Origin: Rivularia sp035285725
GTDB taxonomy: Bacteria > Cyanobacteriota > Cyanobacteriia > Cyanobacteriales > Nostocaceae
NCBI GenBank assembly: GCA_035285725.1
Contig: JAYKJL010000101.1
Span: 17,739-81,738, forward strand
Length of the DNA: 64,000 nucleotides
Reading direction: 5' to 3'
Within the stretch, counting starts at the first letter, position 1. Every line of letters starts with the position of its first letter. The position numbers and the translations under genes are program-made. Positions 16,316-24,365 of this stretch are shown piece by piece. The notes under the pieces are model-generated. The model ran no database searches. It saw nothing but the letters and a program-made list of their open reading frames with translations, and had not been told where the DNA came from.

Positions 16316-17444
16316 AATAAGGCTATGTGCCACTTAACTTCTTGCGATGTTTGGCTCAAGTCTTGCCTAGATGTGTTTTTTAGATATGCTAACTACCACA
16401 CTTGACGATAAAAATAAAGGTTTTTTATCGCAATCCGAACTCACATCTATAATATGTACTTCTAACTAAGAATAGCTCTCTTAATTACAAGTATTAACCA
16501 GAGCCTATATTTCAAACTTCCTTATTTATAGTTTTCATAAAGTTATTAAAAAGTTTTGTTCGTAATGAGCTATGAATGATTTTTTCTATTATTAATAAAA
16601 GATTAATCCGTACCTTTTATATTCAAATCTTCGTGGTTTTTAAACTGTTCTTGAAGAACAAACCAATTACTAATAATATCAAGGTTTTTTCAAAGCTATG
16701 TTCAAAAATATTTTTGTCTATTTACTATCTTAACATACTCTTCACAGAAATTTCATAATTTAGTTTTTTTTTATTTTTTAGATAATAACTATTTACAAAT
16801 ATTTGTTAATTAGCAGTATTTTCTACAATTATTTGTGTAACAAATTAAATTATCAATTGAGATGCTTAATCGAAAAAAGAAATGAGAATCAGCCATTCAA
16901 GTTTAACCTGAACTTGCTGATATCTGCTTAATTGTAGTTAACTTAACTAGTAAGAATAGGAGCAAATGTAATCTGAATACTTTTGTCAGCCCAACAAATG
17001 TTTAAAAAATATTTTGTATATATATAGACAATTTTTTTGAGTTTATTTTTGTGCTGTATTGAAAAATAATCTTATTTATTAACTGAATATTGACATATTT
17101 AATTGCGTACACTAAGTTTTATATGCTTCTAATTACTGATAATAAATAAGAGAATCATTCTAAAATTTTAATTTATATTTTTTAGCTATACAAGATAGTT
17201 TAAATCCCTAAGATACTTAATTAGTAAGATTTATCCGGGTTGATTAGCCCAGATTATTTAATAATGAATTGCAATAGGCAAACAAAAAGACATCCATATT
17301 TATACTTTGATCTTTTCAAATTAAAAGTAATATCTATGATTTAAATCATTTGATTATCGCAATATGAAAATAGCTAAATTTGGTTTAATATTAAGAAGAA
17401 CGCTACAAGCAATGTAAGCATATTTATTATTAACAGGTTCAATT
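16316..17444. other. Long AT-rich divergent promoter region cnfR/fdxB
   Basis: 1,129 bp with no convincing gene; it is very AT-rich with many in-frame stops. It must contain the promoters of the divergent cnfR and fdxB. I did not find a clear NtcA site (GTA-N8-TAC) by eye and do not claim one. A short AT-rich frame at 16576-16758 is not a gene. Confidence 0.6.
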
Positions 17445-17738
17445 ATGGCAGTACTAACAGGTTTGACCGCAGGTGGTAAAACGTGGACACCCAAATTTGT
17501 GCAAGAAATTGATAAAGACAAATGCATCGGTTGCGGTAGATGTTTTAAAGTCTGTGGACACAACGTATTATCTTTAATGGCAATGAACGAAGAAGGTGAA
17601 TTTGTAGAAGACGAAGACGACGATGAAATTGAAAGAAAAGTAATGGTTGTTGCTCAAGCAGATAACTGCATCGGTTGTGAGTCTTGTTCTAAAATTTGTC
17701 CAAAAGACTGCTATACCCATGTTGCAATAGACAATTAG
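17445..17738 (+). CDS. fdxB: Nif-specific ferredoxin III (FdxB), 2[4Fe-4S]
   Basis: 97 aa with two Fe-S motifs: Cys 27, 30, 33, 37 (CIGCGRCFKVCG, with Gly instead of the usual Pro after the fourth Cys) and Cys 75, 78, 81, 85 (CIGCESCSKICP), plus an extra Cys 89. Between them is a very acidic loop (EDEDDDEIE). This is the pattern of nif-specific ferredoxin III, a soluble electron carrier linked to nitrogen fixation. Its place between cnfR and the cox operon repeats the gene order I recall from Anabaena, and supports heterocyst expression. Confidence 0.9.
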   Translation: MAVLTGLTAGGKTWTPKFVQEIDKDKCIGCGRCFKVCGHNVLSLMAMNEEGEFVEDEDDDEIERKVMVVAQADNCIGCESCSKICPKDCYTHVAIDN

Positions 17739-18171
17739 GTATTAAAAAATTAAGCCTTGCTAGGAGAGCAACTAGTAAATAAGTAAGCTGGCAAAAAAAT
17801 AGCGCTATATAAAGAAATGTAAATCAATCTTAAGCACTCTTGCCTTTTGCCTCTTGTCTTATCTTAATGATAATTTTCCGTGCTGACCTACTTAGCACTG
17901 AATAAATTAGTAGAGGGGAATCTCTTATATCCAACCGACAAATCATAAGTTCGCTCCGAACAAAATTGTAAATTAAAAATCGTCTAAATTGAACAAATTT
18001 AGATTGATCATTAATATAGCCTCATTAATATATTGGAGAATTTATAGTTATTCAATTGTCAAAAATACTATAAGTATTGCAAAGTAAAATGAATGCAATA
18101 AGTAAACTGAAAATCCCATACAACGGCATTCATTACTAGATTACACCATCGGTTTTATACATTAGGTCACT
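17739..18171. other. Intergenic region upstream of cox operon
   Basis: 433 bp between fdxB and coxB, with an ATAGCGCTAT palindrome near 17807. It should hold the cox promoter. No small gene is seen and no regulatory box is identified with confidence. Confidence 0.5.
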
Positions 18172-19182
18172 ATGCAACAAATTCCTGTTTCGTTATTAAC
18201 TTTAGTTGCTGGAGCTTTTGTCACAATTGTAGGTATCTGGGTTAGTCAGACTCATAGTCTATTACCAGTACAAGCATCCCAACAAGCACCTTTAGTTGAT
18301 GGATTCTTTAATGTCATGCTCGCGATCGCCATTGCTTTGTTTTTGGTGGTTGAAGGAACTATCTTGTTTTTCGCGATTAATTTTCGTCAACGTAAAGGTG
18401 ATAATACGGACGGACTACCCATTGAAGGTAATGTACCCTTAGAGATATTTTGGACTGCAATTCCGACCATAATAGTTTTTGCTTTGGGTATCTATAGCGT
18501 CGATGTTTACAAACAAATGGGAGGATTCCCGTCAGCTAATCCTACAACAATTGAGGCTCAGAATAATTCCCATTCTGGAAGTGCAATTGCAGCTACTATT
18601 AGCGAAGCTCCGAGCATATCCTCAGATACAGCACCGTTTGTCAATCAAAAGATTGGGATTAAAGGTTCACCCCTACAGCAGAATCAAGCCGCAGAAGTAA
18701 CTGTAGATGTTACGGGAATGCAATTTGCATGGATTTTTAATTATCCCCAAGATAACATCACATCCGGTGAGTTACACGTTCCAGTTGGTGCTGACGTACA
18801 ATTGAACATTGCAGCAACAGACGTAATTCACTCATTCTGGGTACCGCAATTTCGGTTAAAGCAAGATGCAATCCCCGGTATGACTACCGAATTACGATTT
18901 GTCGCGACTAGACTAGGAACTTACCCTATAGTTTGTACCGAATTGTGCGGCGGTTATCATGGTTCGATGAGGAGTCAAGTAATCGTTGAGACTCCCGAAG
19001 AATATCAAAGTTGGTTACAAGAAAACCGGATTGCACAACAAAAAAATGACAAAATTATTGCAGTCAACTCCGTAGAATTATCACCATCCGAATATCTTGC
19101 TGCTTACAGTTCCGATATCGGTATTAACTCAACAACTCTTGCTCAACTGAGAATAGGTCAAAGGTCAAAGGTGAGGAGTTAA
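18172..19182 (+). CDS. coxB: Cytochrome c oxidase subunit II
   Basis: 336 aa. An N-terminal hydrophobic segment (VTLVAGAFVTIVGIWVS) and a second helix around residues 45-70 anchor it in the membrane. The CuA domain faces the lumen/periplasm: DVIHSFWVPQF supplies the first His, and CTELCGGYHGSM supplies Cys255, Glu257, Cys259, His263 and Met266. It accepts electrons from cytochrome c6 or plastocyanin and passes them to subunit I. A Ser/Ala/Gln-rich insert sits at residues about 125-165. The C-terminal few residues (GQRSKVRS) come from a heptamer repeat. Being next to fdxB and cnfR, this is most likely the heterocyst cox2-type operon. Confidence 0.95.
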   Translation: MQQIPVSLLTLVAGAFVTIVGIWVSQTHSLLPVQASQQAPLVDGFFNVMLAIAIALFLVVEGTILFFAINFRQRKGDNTDGLPIEGNVPLEIFWTAIPTIIVFALGIYSVDVYKQMGGFPSANPTTIEAQNNSHSGSAIAATISEAPSISSDTAPFVNQKIGIKGSPLQQNQAAEVTVDVTGMQFAWIFNYPQDNITSGELHVPVGADVQLNIAATDVIHSFWVPQFRLKQDAIPGMTTELRFVATRLGTYPIVCTELCGGYHGSMRSQVIVETPEEYQSWLQENRIAQQKNDKIIAVNSVELSPSEYLAAYSSDIGINSTTLAQLRIGQRSKVRS

Positions 19183-19232
19183 GAGTTATTTTTAATAATA
19201 ACCACTCTTCCCCCTCTCTGTAAGACAATCCA

Positions 19233-19258
19233 AAATCTAAAATCTAAAATCTAAAATC
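19233..19258. repeat. Heptamer STRR between coxB and coxA
   Basis: Three to four copies of AATCTAA end 3 bp before the coxA start codon and take the place of a normal ribosome-binding region. Confidence 0.8.
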
Positions 19259-19260
19259 GA

Positions 19261-20238
19261 ATGACGCAATTAGAACATTCACAAAATACTACAAATGAAG
19301 TAGCTGCTCATGCTCATCCTGAAGCATGGAAATGGTATCACTATTTCACGTTTAATGTAGACCACAAGGTAATTGGTATTCAATACCTAGTGACATCGTT
19401 TATTTTTTATCTGATCGGTGGATTGATGGCTGTAGCCATGCGTGCCGAATTAGCGACACCAGATGCAGATTTACTCGACCCCAACCTGTATAATGCTTTT
19501 CTGACCAATCACGGAACAATCATGATTTTTTTATGGATAGTCCCCAGTGCTATTGGTGGTTTTGGGAACTATTTGATACCGTTGATGGTCGGTGCCAGGG
19601 ATATGGCTTTCCCGAAGCTGAATGCTGTAGCCTTTTGGTTAAATCCACCCGCTGGTGCTTTGGTTTTAGGTAGTTTCTTTTTCGGTGGTTCTCAGTCAGG
19701 TTGGACAGCCTATCCACCCTTAAGTTTGGTGACAGCGAATACCGCTCAAAGTATGTGGATTCTCGCTATTGTGTTGGTGGGAAGTTCTTCTATCTTGGGT
19801 TCGTTGAACTTTGTTGTTACCATCTGGAAGATGAAAGTTCCTTCGATGAAGTGGGATGAATTACCCTTATTTTGCTGGGCAATTTTAGCTACTTCATTAT
19901 TGGCATTAGTTTCTACACCAGTATTAGCTGCTGGTTTAGTATTGTTGTTATTTGATATCAACTTCGGTACTTCTTTCTTTAAGCCAGATGCAGGTGGTAA
20001 TGTAGTTATTTATCAACATTTATTCTGGTTTTACTCTCATCCAGCAGTTTACTTGATGATTCTGCCCATCTTCGGAATTCTTTCGGAAGTGATTCCAGTT
20101 CATGCACGTAAACCAATTTTTGGATATAAAGCAATTGCTTATTCAAGTTTAGCAATTTGCGTTGTCGGTTTGTTCGTTTGGGTTCATCATATGTTTCTTA
20201 TTGACTTAACTTCCTTAATAATCATAAATTATTATTAA
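19261..20238 (+). CDS. coxA: Cytochrome c oxidase subunit I, 5' part (interrupted coxA)
   Basis: Codons 1-312 (19261-20196) are normal subunit I: low-spin heme ligand region (NAFLTNHGTIMIFLWIVPS), helix VI with the YSHPAVY motif of A2-type heme-copper oxidases (in place of HPEVY), and VWVHHMF, whose His309-His310 are the CuB ligands. At 20197 the gene runs into a foreign element and ends 14 codons later (20238) with LIDLTSLIIINYY. The remaining 242 codons lie at 22049-22777. As it stands the product lacks the heme a and a3 ligands of later helices and cannot work. Removal of the element between the 15-bp repeats rejoins the frame exactly. Confidence 0.95.
   Translation: MTQLEHSQNTTNEVAAHAHPEAWKWYHYFTFNVDHKVIGIQYLVTSFIFYLIGGLMAVAMRAELATPDADLLDPNLYNAFLTNHGTIMIFLWIVPSAIGGFGNYLIPLMVGARDMAFPKLNAVAFWLNPPAGALVLGSFFFGGSQSGWTAYPPLSLVTANTAQSMWILAIVLVGSSSILGSLNFVVTIWKMKVPSMKWDELPLFCWAILATSLLALVSTPVLAAGLVLLLFDINFGTSFFKPDAGGNVVIYQHLFWFYSHPAVYLMILPIFGILSEVIPVHARKPIFGYKAIAYSSLAICVVGLFVWVHHMFLIDLTSLIIINYY
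20182..20196 (+). repeat. Left 15-bp core repeat of coxA element (attL)
   Basis: GTTCATCATATGTTT, identical to 22034-22048. It reads V-H-H-M-F in the coxA frame. The bases on either side differ between the two copies (G before the left, T before the right; C after the left, A after the right), so the identity is exactly 15 bp. It is the likely crossover core. Confidence 0.93.
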
Positions 20239-20240
20239 GT

Positions 20241-20270
20241 AAACATTGTCAGCAATAAACAATGTTTTCT
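20241..20270 (+). terminator. Hairpin just inside left end of coxA element
   Basis: AAACATTG (20241-20248) and CAATGTTT (20260-20267), followed by TCT. It lies after the truncated coxA stop and before the recombinase start, so it could stop cox transcription from running into the recombinase gene. The U-run is short, so strength is uncertain. Confidence 0.5.
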
Positions 20271-20310
20271 TGAAACATATATTTAGGGAAGAATTAGGGA
20301 ATCAAAGCAA

Positions 20311-21705
20311 ATGAAAGCAGACATCTACCAAGAAGCATTTAAAGATTTCAAGTCCTCAGCAACTACAGACGGTAGCTACTTAGGTATAAACAAAGCAGCC
20401 AAAGAACAAGAAGCACATATGAGAATGAAAGTACAAGAACAACTAAAAGAAGCTAATTTGCGACTTAAGGAAATGAAAGCAAAGGTTTCCTTAACAATGA
20501 AAGGTAATGCAATACAGTTACGGGCTACACTACCACTTAAACCAGATGATACAAATATAAAAGGTAGACAAACAAAGCAGTATCAAATATCCCTAAGTAT
20601 TCCAGCAAACCTAGACGGATTAAAAACAGCAGAAGAAGAAGCTTATGAATTAAGTAGATTAATATCAAGAAAGTGTTTTGAATGGAATGATAAATATTTA
20701 GGATGCAAAGCTTCTCAAAATCTTGATATAACTTTTGGAGAAATATATGATAAATTTGAGGATATTTTTTTTAAAACAAGAAAAAGAGATATTAAAAGCG
20801 AACATACTTTTACTGAATATAAAAAAGTCTTTAAAAGAGAATTTAAATCTGATTTAATTGTGAATAAAAACAATATAGAAATTTCATTGAGCAAAATTGA
20901 TTCTAGCAGTAAAAGATTTCAAGCGATAAAAGTAGCTAGTATTATATGTAAATATTCAGAAATAGATATTGACTTGAAAAAGTTAAAACTTCCTGTTATA
21001 CCTCAAAAAAGAGACATTCCTCAAGATAAAGTAATTATAGATGGGTTTTATACATTTGAAAAATATTACGAATTAAACAAACACAAAAAAAATCCTTATT
21101 GGAATACTTATTTAATATATAGATTGGCTTACGGTTTAATAGCTAATTACGGATTGCGCCCTAGAGAAGTATTCAACCAACCTGATATTGATTGGTTTAT
21201 AAGTGAAGATAACAAAGATAATAGTTGGAAAGTTCATAATGACAATAAAACTGGAGCCAGAGAAGTATTACCCTTTATGCCAGAATGGATTGAACTATTT
21301 GATTTAAAAAATAAAAAGGCACTGGAAATGCTTAAACAAAGAACTGATAAAATAAAATCTTTTTCACAATTGACTATTATAGTAGATAAAAATTCACAAT
21401 GGTTTAAAAGAATTGGGTTAGAATTTAAGCCTTATGATTTACGCCATGCTTGTGCTATCAGAGCGCATTTACAAGGGATACCTCTTAAAGCAGCAGCAGA
21501 TAATTTAGGGCATTCTATCGAAATGCACACTAAAGTTTATCAAAGATGGTTTTCCTTAGAAAATCGTAAGAAAGCGATGAATACAGCTTTAAATGAAAAA
21601 CAAGAAATGGAAATGCTTCAAGAAAAAAATATTTATTTACAGAAAAAAGTAGAATCTCTGACTTTAGAACTAGAAAAATATAAGTTAGATAAAATTATTA
21701 TATAA
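20311..21705 (+). CDS. XisA/XisC-type tyrosine recombinase of the coxA element
   Basis: 464 aa phage-integrase-type site-specific recombinase. The catalytic domain (about 230-430) shows box I Arg283 in NYGLRPREVF, a Lys-rich beta hairpin (DNKTGAREVLPF), the second box as Y375-D-L-R378-H (Tyr where most integrases have His), H401 in NLGHS, and the nucleophile Tyr410 in TKVYQRWF. To my knowledge XisA and XisC of Anabaena also carry Tyr at that position. The N-terminus (1-200) is Lys-rich and would bind arm and core DNA; a coiled-coil tail follows residue 430. The gene is more AT-rich than coxA. Its single obvious job is to excise the element through the 15-bp repeats. No excisionase gene is present. 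Confidence 0.93.
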   Translation: MKADIYQEAFKDFKSSATTDGSYLGINKAAKEQEAHMRMKVQEQLKEANLRLKEMKAKVSLTMKGNAIQLRATLPLKPDDTNIKGRQTKQYQISLSIPANLDGLKTAEEEAYELSRLISRKCFEWNDKYLGCKASQNLDITFGEIYDKFEDIFFKTRKRDIKSEHTFTEYKKVFKREFKSDLIVNKNNIEISLSKIDSSSKRFQAIKVASIICKYSEIDIDLKKLKLPVIPQKRDIPQDKVIIDGFYTFEKYYELNKHKKNPYWNTYLIYRLAYGLIANYGLRPREVFNQPDIDWFISEDNKDNSWKVHNDNKTGAREVLPFMPEWIELFDLKNKKALEMLKQRTDKIKSFSQLTIIVDKNSQWFKRIGLEFKPYDLRHACAIRAHLQGIPLKAAADNLGHSIEMHTKVYQRWFSLENRKKAMNTALNEKQEMEMLQEKNIYLQKKVESLTLELEKYKLDKIII

Positions 21706-21818
21706 CCAACATCAAACTACTCCCTTCCCGTTCTAAAGTTTCCTCTCTCTTATCTTTTCTTTGCGCTCTCAGCGTCTCTGCGGTTTTTAAATCCGTAATC
21801 TTCTAAAATATACTATAC

Positions 21819-21854
21819 AAGGCTTGAAAATAAGAAGAATTTTCAGGCTTTTTG
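21819..21854 (+). terminator. Terminator of the recombinase gene
   Basis: GGCTTGAAAAT (21821-21831) pairs with ATTTTCAGGCT with one G-U pair, followed by TTTTTG. It lies 115 bp past the recombinase stop and inside the element. Confidence 0.6.
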
Positions 21855-22033
21855 TTTATATTAATACAGAAGAAAAATCATATCTATTTATAAGGAATAA
21901 ATAGTGAATCAAATCATCAATTAGTAACCTTATTTCAATAAGAACAGACAACATTGAAATACAAACTTAAGGAATATATAGAGAATAGTTTTAAAAATAG
22001 ACGTTGAACTTTTGCTAATTAAAGATTTTAAAT

Positions 22034-22048
22034 GTTCATCATATGTTT
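22034..22048 (+). repeat. Right 15-bp core repeat of coxA element (attR)
   Basis: GTTCATCATATGTTT, identical to 20182-20196, and immediately followed by coxA codon 313 (ACC, Thr). Confidence 0.93.
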
Positions 22049-22777
22049 ACCAGCGGTACTCCCGGTTGGATGCGGATGTTTTTTACCATCTCCACCCTGA
22101 TAGTTGCTGTTCCTACAGGAATTAAAATATTTAGTTGGGTAGCAACTCTTTGGCAAGGGAAAATCCGCTATACTAGCGCGATGCTGTTTGCGATCGGCTT
22201 GTTGATGATGTTCGTTTTGGGTGGTATTGGCGGCGTGACTTTAGGAACCGCACCATTTGACGGACACGTTCACGATACGTATTATGTAGTCGCGCACTTC
22301 CACTACGTCTTATTTGGTGGTTCTGTATTTGGTATTTATGCTGCGATTTACCATTGGTTCCCTAAGATGACGGGAAGGATGATGAATGAAACCTTGGGTA
22401 AAATTCACTTTGTTCTTACCTTCATCGGCACTAACTTAACCTTCCTACCCATGCACGAATTGGGTTTACAAGGAATGCCGCGCCGAGTTGCCATGTACGA
22501 TCCGCAATTTGAGGCTATCAATCAGCTTTGTACTTATGGTGCTTATCTATTGGCAGTATCGGTAATTCCGTTCACTCTGAATATTCTTTGGAGTTGGAAT
22601 GCTGGTGCAAAAGCTGGTGATAATCCTTGGAATGCTTTGACATTGGAATGGACAACCTCTTCCCCTCCCGCAATTGAAAACTGGGAACAATTACCTATTG
22701 TTACTCACGGACCTTACGATTACGGTGTGGTGACAGAAGGTGAACCTTTAGAACCGACAACAGAAGTAACTGCTTAA
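22034..22777 (+). CDS. coxA: Cytochrome c oxidase subunit I, 3' part (interrupted coxA)
   Basis: From 22049 the sequence encodes codons 313-554 of subunit I: TSGTPGWMRMFF, K-channel/helix VIII region, then DTYYVVAHFHYVLFGGSVFG with the two heme ligands (His of HFH for hemes a3 and a), and later helices. It has no start signal of its own; the ATG at 22043 is codon 311 within the core repeat. Any product before excision would be a fragment. After excision it is the C-terminal 44 percent of CoxA. The end (TTEVTA) is directly followed by a heptamer repeat. Confidence 0.95.
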   Translation, partial: VHHMFTSGTPGWMRMFFTISTLIVAVPTGIKIFSWVATLWQGKIRYTSAMLFAIGLLMMFVLGGIGGVTLGTAPFDGHVHDTYYVVAHFHYVLFGGSVFGIYAAIYHWFPKMTGRMMNETLGKIHFVLTFIGTNLTFLPMHELGLQGMPRRVAMYDPQFEAINQLCTYGAYLLAVSVIPFTLNILWSWNAGAKAGDNPWNALTLEWTTSSPPAIENWEQLPIVTHGPYDYGVVTEGEPLEPTTEVTA

Positions 22778-22779
22778 AG

Positions 22780-22812
22780 AGGTCAAAGGTCAAAGGTCAA
22801 AGGTCAAAGGTT
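22780..22812. repeat. Heptamer STRR between coxA and coxC
   Basis: Four to five copies of AGGTCAA directly after the coxA stop. The 190-bp gap to coxC also holds degenerate GCGAGC and CAAAATCCAAAA repeats and no gene. Confidence 0.85.
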
Positions 22813-23005
22813 GAATTAATTCATTGTAGTGCGAGCATCTTGCTCGCTACAAATATACAACGACTAAGACACTACAAATATACAACGAGTCAGATGTAGA
22901 TGTATGTACTGACGCATACGCTAGGAAGACTGCACAATCTAAAATCCAAAACTTGTGCTGAGCTTGCCGAAGTATCCAAAATCCAAAATTTAACAGGGGA
23001 TTATT

Positions 23006-23596
23006 ATGGCGATCGCGACAGAAAAAAGTCCAGCCCACCATGAAGAACACGCGGATTTACGAGTTTTGGGATTGATAACTTTCTTAATTTCAGAATCCTT
23101 GATGTTTGGCGGATTTTTTGCTACTTACTTGTTCTATCGTGGAACTACTCAAACTTGGCCTCCTGAAGGAACCGAGGTAGAGTTATTGTTACCGACTATT
23201 AACACCATCATTCTAGTATCCAGCAGTTTCGTGATTCATTTCGGCGATTCTGCAATTAAAAAGAATGATGTTGAAGGAATGCGGAAATGGTACAGAATTA
23301 CTGCATTCATGGGAATAATTTTCTTACTTGGTCAGGTTTATGAGTATCTGACTTTAGGGTATGGATTGAGTACCAATTTATTCTCCAACTGTTTTTACCT
23401 GATGACAGGATTCCACGGCTTACACGTGTTCATCGGAGTCCTATTAATTTTAGGTGTATTATGGCGTTCTCGTCGTCCCGGACATTATAACGAACACAAA
23501 CACACCGGAATCGAGATGGCAGAAATCTACTGGCACTTTGTAGACATCATCTGGATTATACTCTTCACGCTGCTTTATATCCTCACTAAATTTTGA
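23006..23596 (+). CDS. coxC: Cytochrome c oxidase subunit III
   Basis: 196 aa with five transmembrane helices, the short bacterial form. Conserved pieces: FLISESLMFGGFFATY with the Glu, TGFHGLHVFIGV with the lipid-linked His pair, and AEIYWHFVDIIWIILFTLLY at the C-terminus. It stabilises subunit I in the cytochrome aa3 oxidase. Unlike coxA, it is uninterrupted. It would be cotranscribed with coxB and coxA in cells where the element has gone; in other cells transcripts probably stop within the element. Confidence 0.95.
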   Translation: MAIATEKSPAHHEEHADLRVLGLITFLISESLMFGGFFATYLFYRGTTQTWPPEGTEVELLLPTINTIILVSSSFVIHFGDSAIKKNDVEGMRKWYRITAFMGIIFLLGQVYEYLTLGYGLSTNLFSNCFYLMTGFHGLHVFIGVLLILGVLWRSRRPGHYNEHKHTGIEMAEIYWHFVDIIWIILFTLLYILTKF

Positions 23597-23599
23597 AAA

Positions 23600-23742
23600 T
23601 TGGGAATTGGTAATTGGTAATTGAGAATTGGTAATTGGGAATTGAAATTGAAGCGCCTAGCGTGTTCGTCAAAACCCCTGAGTATTAATTATTTTCTCCC
23701 ATTACCTATTACCCATTACCTATTACCCATTACCCATTACGA
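23600..23742. repeat. Tandem repeats after coxC
   Basis: Two tracts: GGTAATT/GGGAATT repeats (23600-23650) and CCCATTA/CCTATTA heptamers (23697-23740), leading up to the start of the TPR-like gene. Confidence 0.8.
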
Positions 23743-23752
23743 CTAAAAAACC

Positions 23753-24232
23753 ATGCAAAACAAAGAATTCTCCTGGTACCAGGTACCTGAAGATGTTAAA
23801 CAGCTATTGATATTAGCCGCAGACAATTGGGAAAATACTTCAGAGTCAGAAAAATATATTAATCAAGCTTTAGCTAAAACAGAAAATAATCTAGACGTTT
23901 TAATCTCAGCTTATAGATATTTTTATTACAAACAAAATTATCAAATGGCGCTAGAAACAGCTAATAAAGTAATAAATCAAGTGAAAATAATCGAGAAATT
24001 ACCGGATGATTGGCAACAATTAAAATCAGTATTAATTAAGCGTAAAGAAGAAGAAATTATCCGGTTATATTTAAATTCTTATGCTGGTACAGGATTAATT
24101 TTAGCTATATTAGGAGAAGCAGAAGCAGCTAAAAATATATGTAATAAAGTAAAAGAAATAGATGATAAAAACGACTTCGGCACGGGAATATTGTTTGATA
24201 TTTTAACACGTCCACCAGAAGAACAGGAATGA
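23753..24232 (+). CDS. TPR-like helical protein, nif-block neighbour
   Basis: 159 aa. Helical, with TPR-like periodicity: ENTSESEKYINQALAKTENN, DVLISAYRYFYYKQNYQMAL and TGLILAILGEAEAAKNIC resemble three helix pairs. It is probably a soluble scaffold or partner protein. No enzyme motif is seen. It sits between coxC and the cupin/ArsC-like genes, so it may belong to the heterocyst/nif block. I do not recognise a named family. Confidence 0.7.
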   Translation: MQNKEFSWYQVPEDVKQLLILAADNWENTSESEKYINQALAKTENNLDVLISAYRYFYYKQNYQMALETANKVINQVKIIEKLPDDWQQLKSVLIKRKEEEIIRLYLNSYAGTGLILAILGEAEAAKNICNKVKEIDDKNDFGTGILFDILTRPPEEQE

Positions 24233-24253
24233 AAAGTTAGGAGTTTGTTGTAG

Positions 24254-24274
24254 AGACGTAGCATTGCTACGTCT
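24254..24274 (+). terminator. Hairpin AGACGTAGC-ATT-GCTACGTCT
   Basis: Nine-bp perfect arms after the TPR-like gene, followed by ATTATTG. This is one of several AGACGTAGC hairpin repeats in the window (46453-46477; a degenerate one inside the selD fusion at 59051-59072). Confidence 0.6.
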
Positions 24275-24365
24275 ATTATTGAGGACAAAAGTGAGAAATG
24301 AAAAATTAAGATGAATTTATATATTGAATATTCTTCACTGATAACTGTTCACTGTTCACTGATTT

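Larger units (their letters stand above)
20197..22048 (+). mobile_element. coxA interruption element, 1,852 bp, with its own recombinase
   Basis: The element lies between exact 15-bp direct repeats and carries one gene, a tyrosine recombinase (20311-21705), read in the same direction as coxA. Excision joins 20196 to 22049 and gives GTTTGGGTTCATCATATG-TTTACCAGC, that is VWVHHMF-TSGTPGW, the normal subunit I sequence, in frame for 554 codons. This is the same architecture as the nifD, hupL and fdxN elements that leave the chromosome during heterocyst development. It is very small, with room for little beyond the recombinase. The tail (21706-22033) includes dispersed host-type repeat sequence (CTCTGCGGTTTTT, near 21775). 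Excision and its timing are inferred, not shown. Confidence 0.93.

Noticed and set aside
16576..16758. 60-codon frame in the cnfR/fdxB gap
   Set aside because: The composition follows the AT-rich DNA (Phe/Ile/Lys/Asn), with no ribosome site and no domain.
20197..22048. Intein or group II intron in coxA
   Set aside because: The inserted sequence has stop codons near its start, no reverse transcriptase and no splicing motifs; it encodes a tyrosine recombinase between direct repeats.
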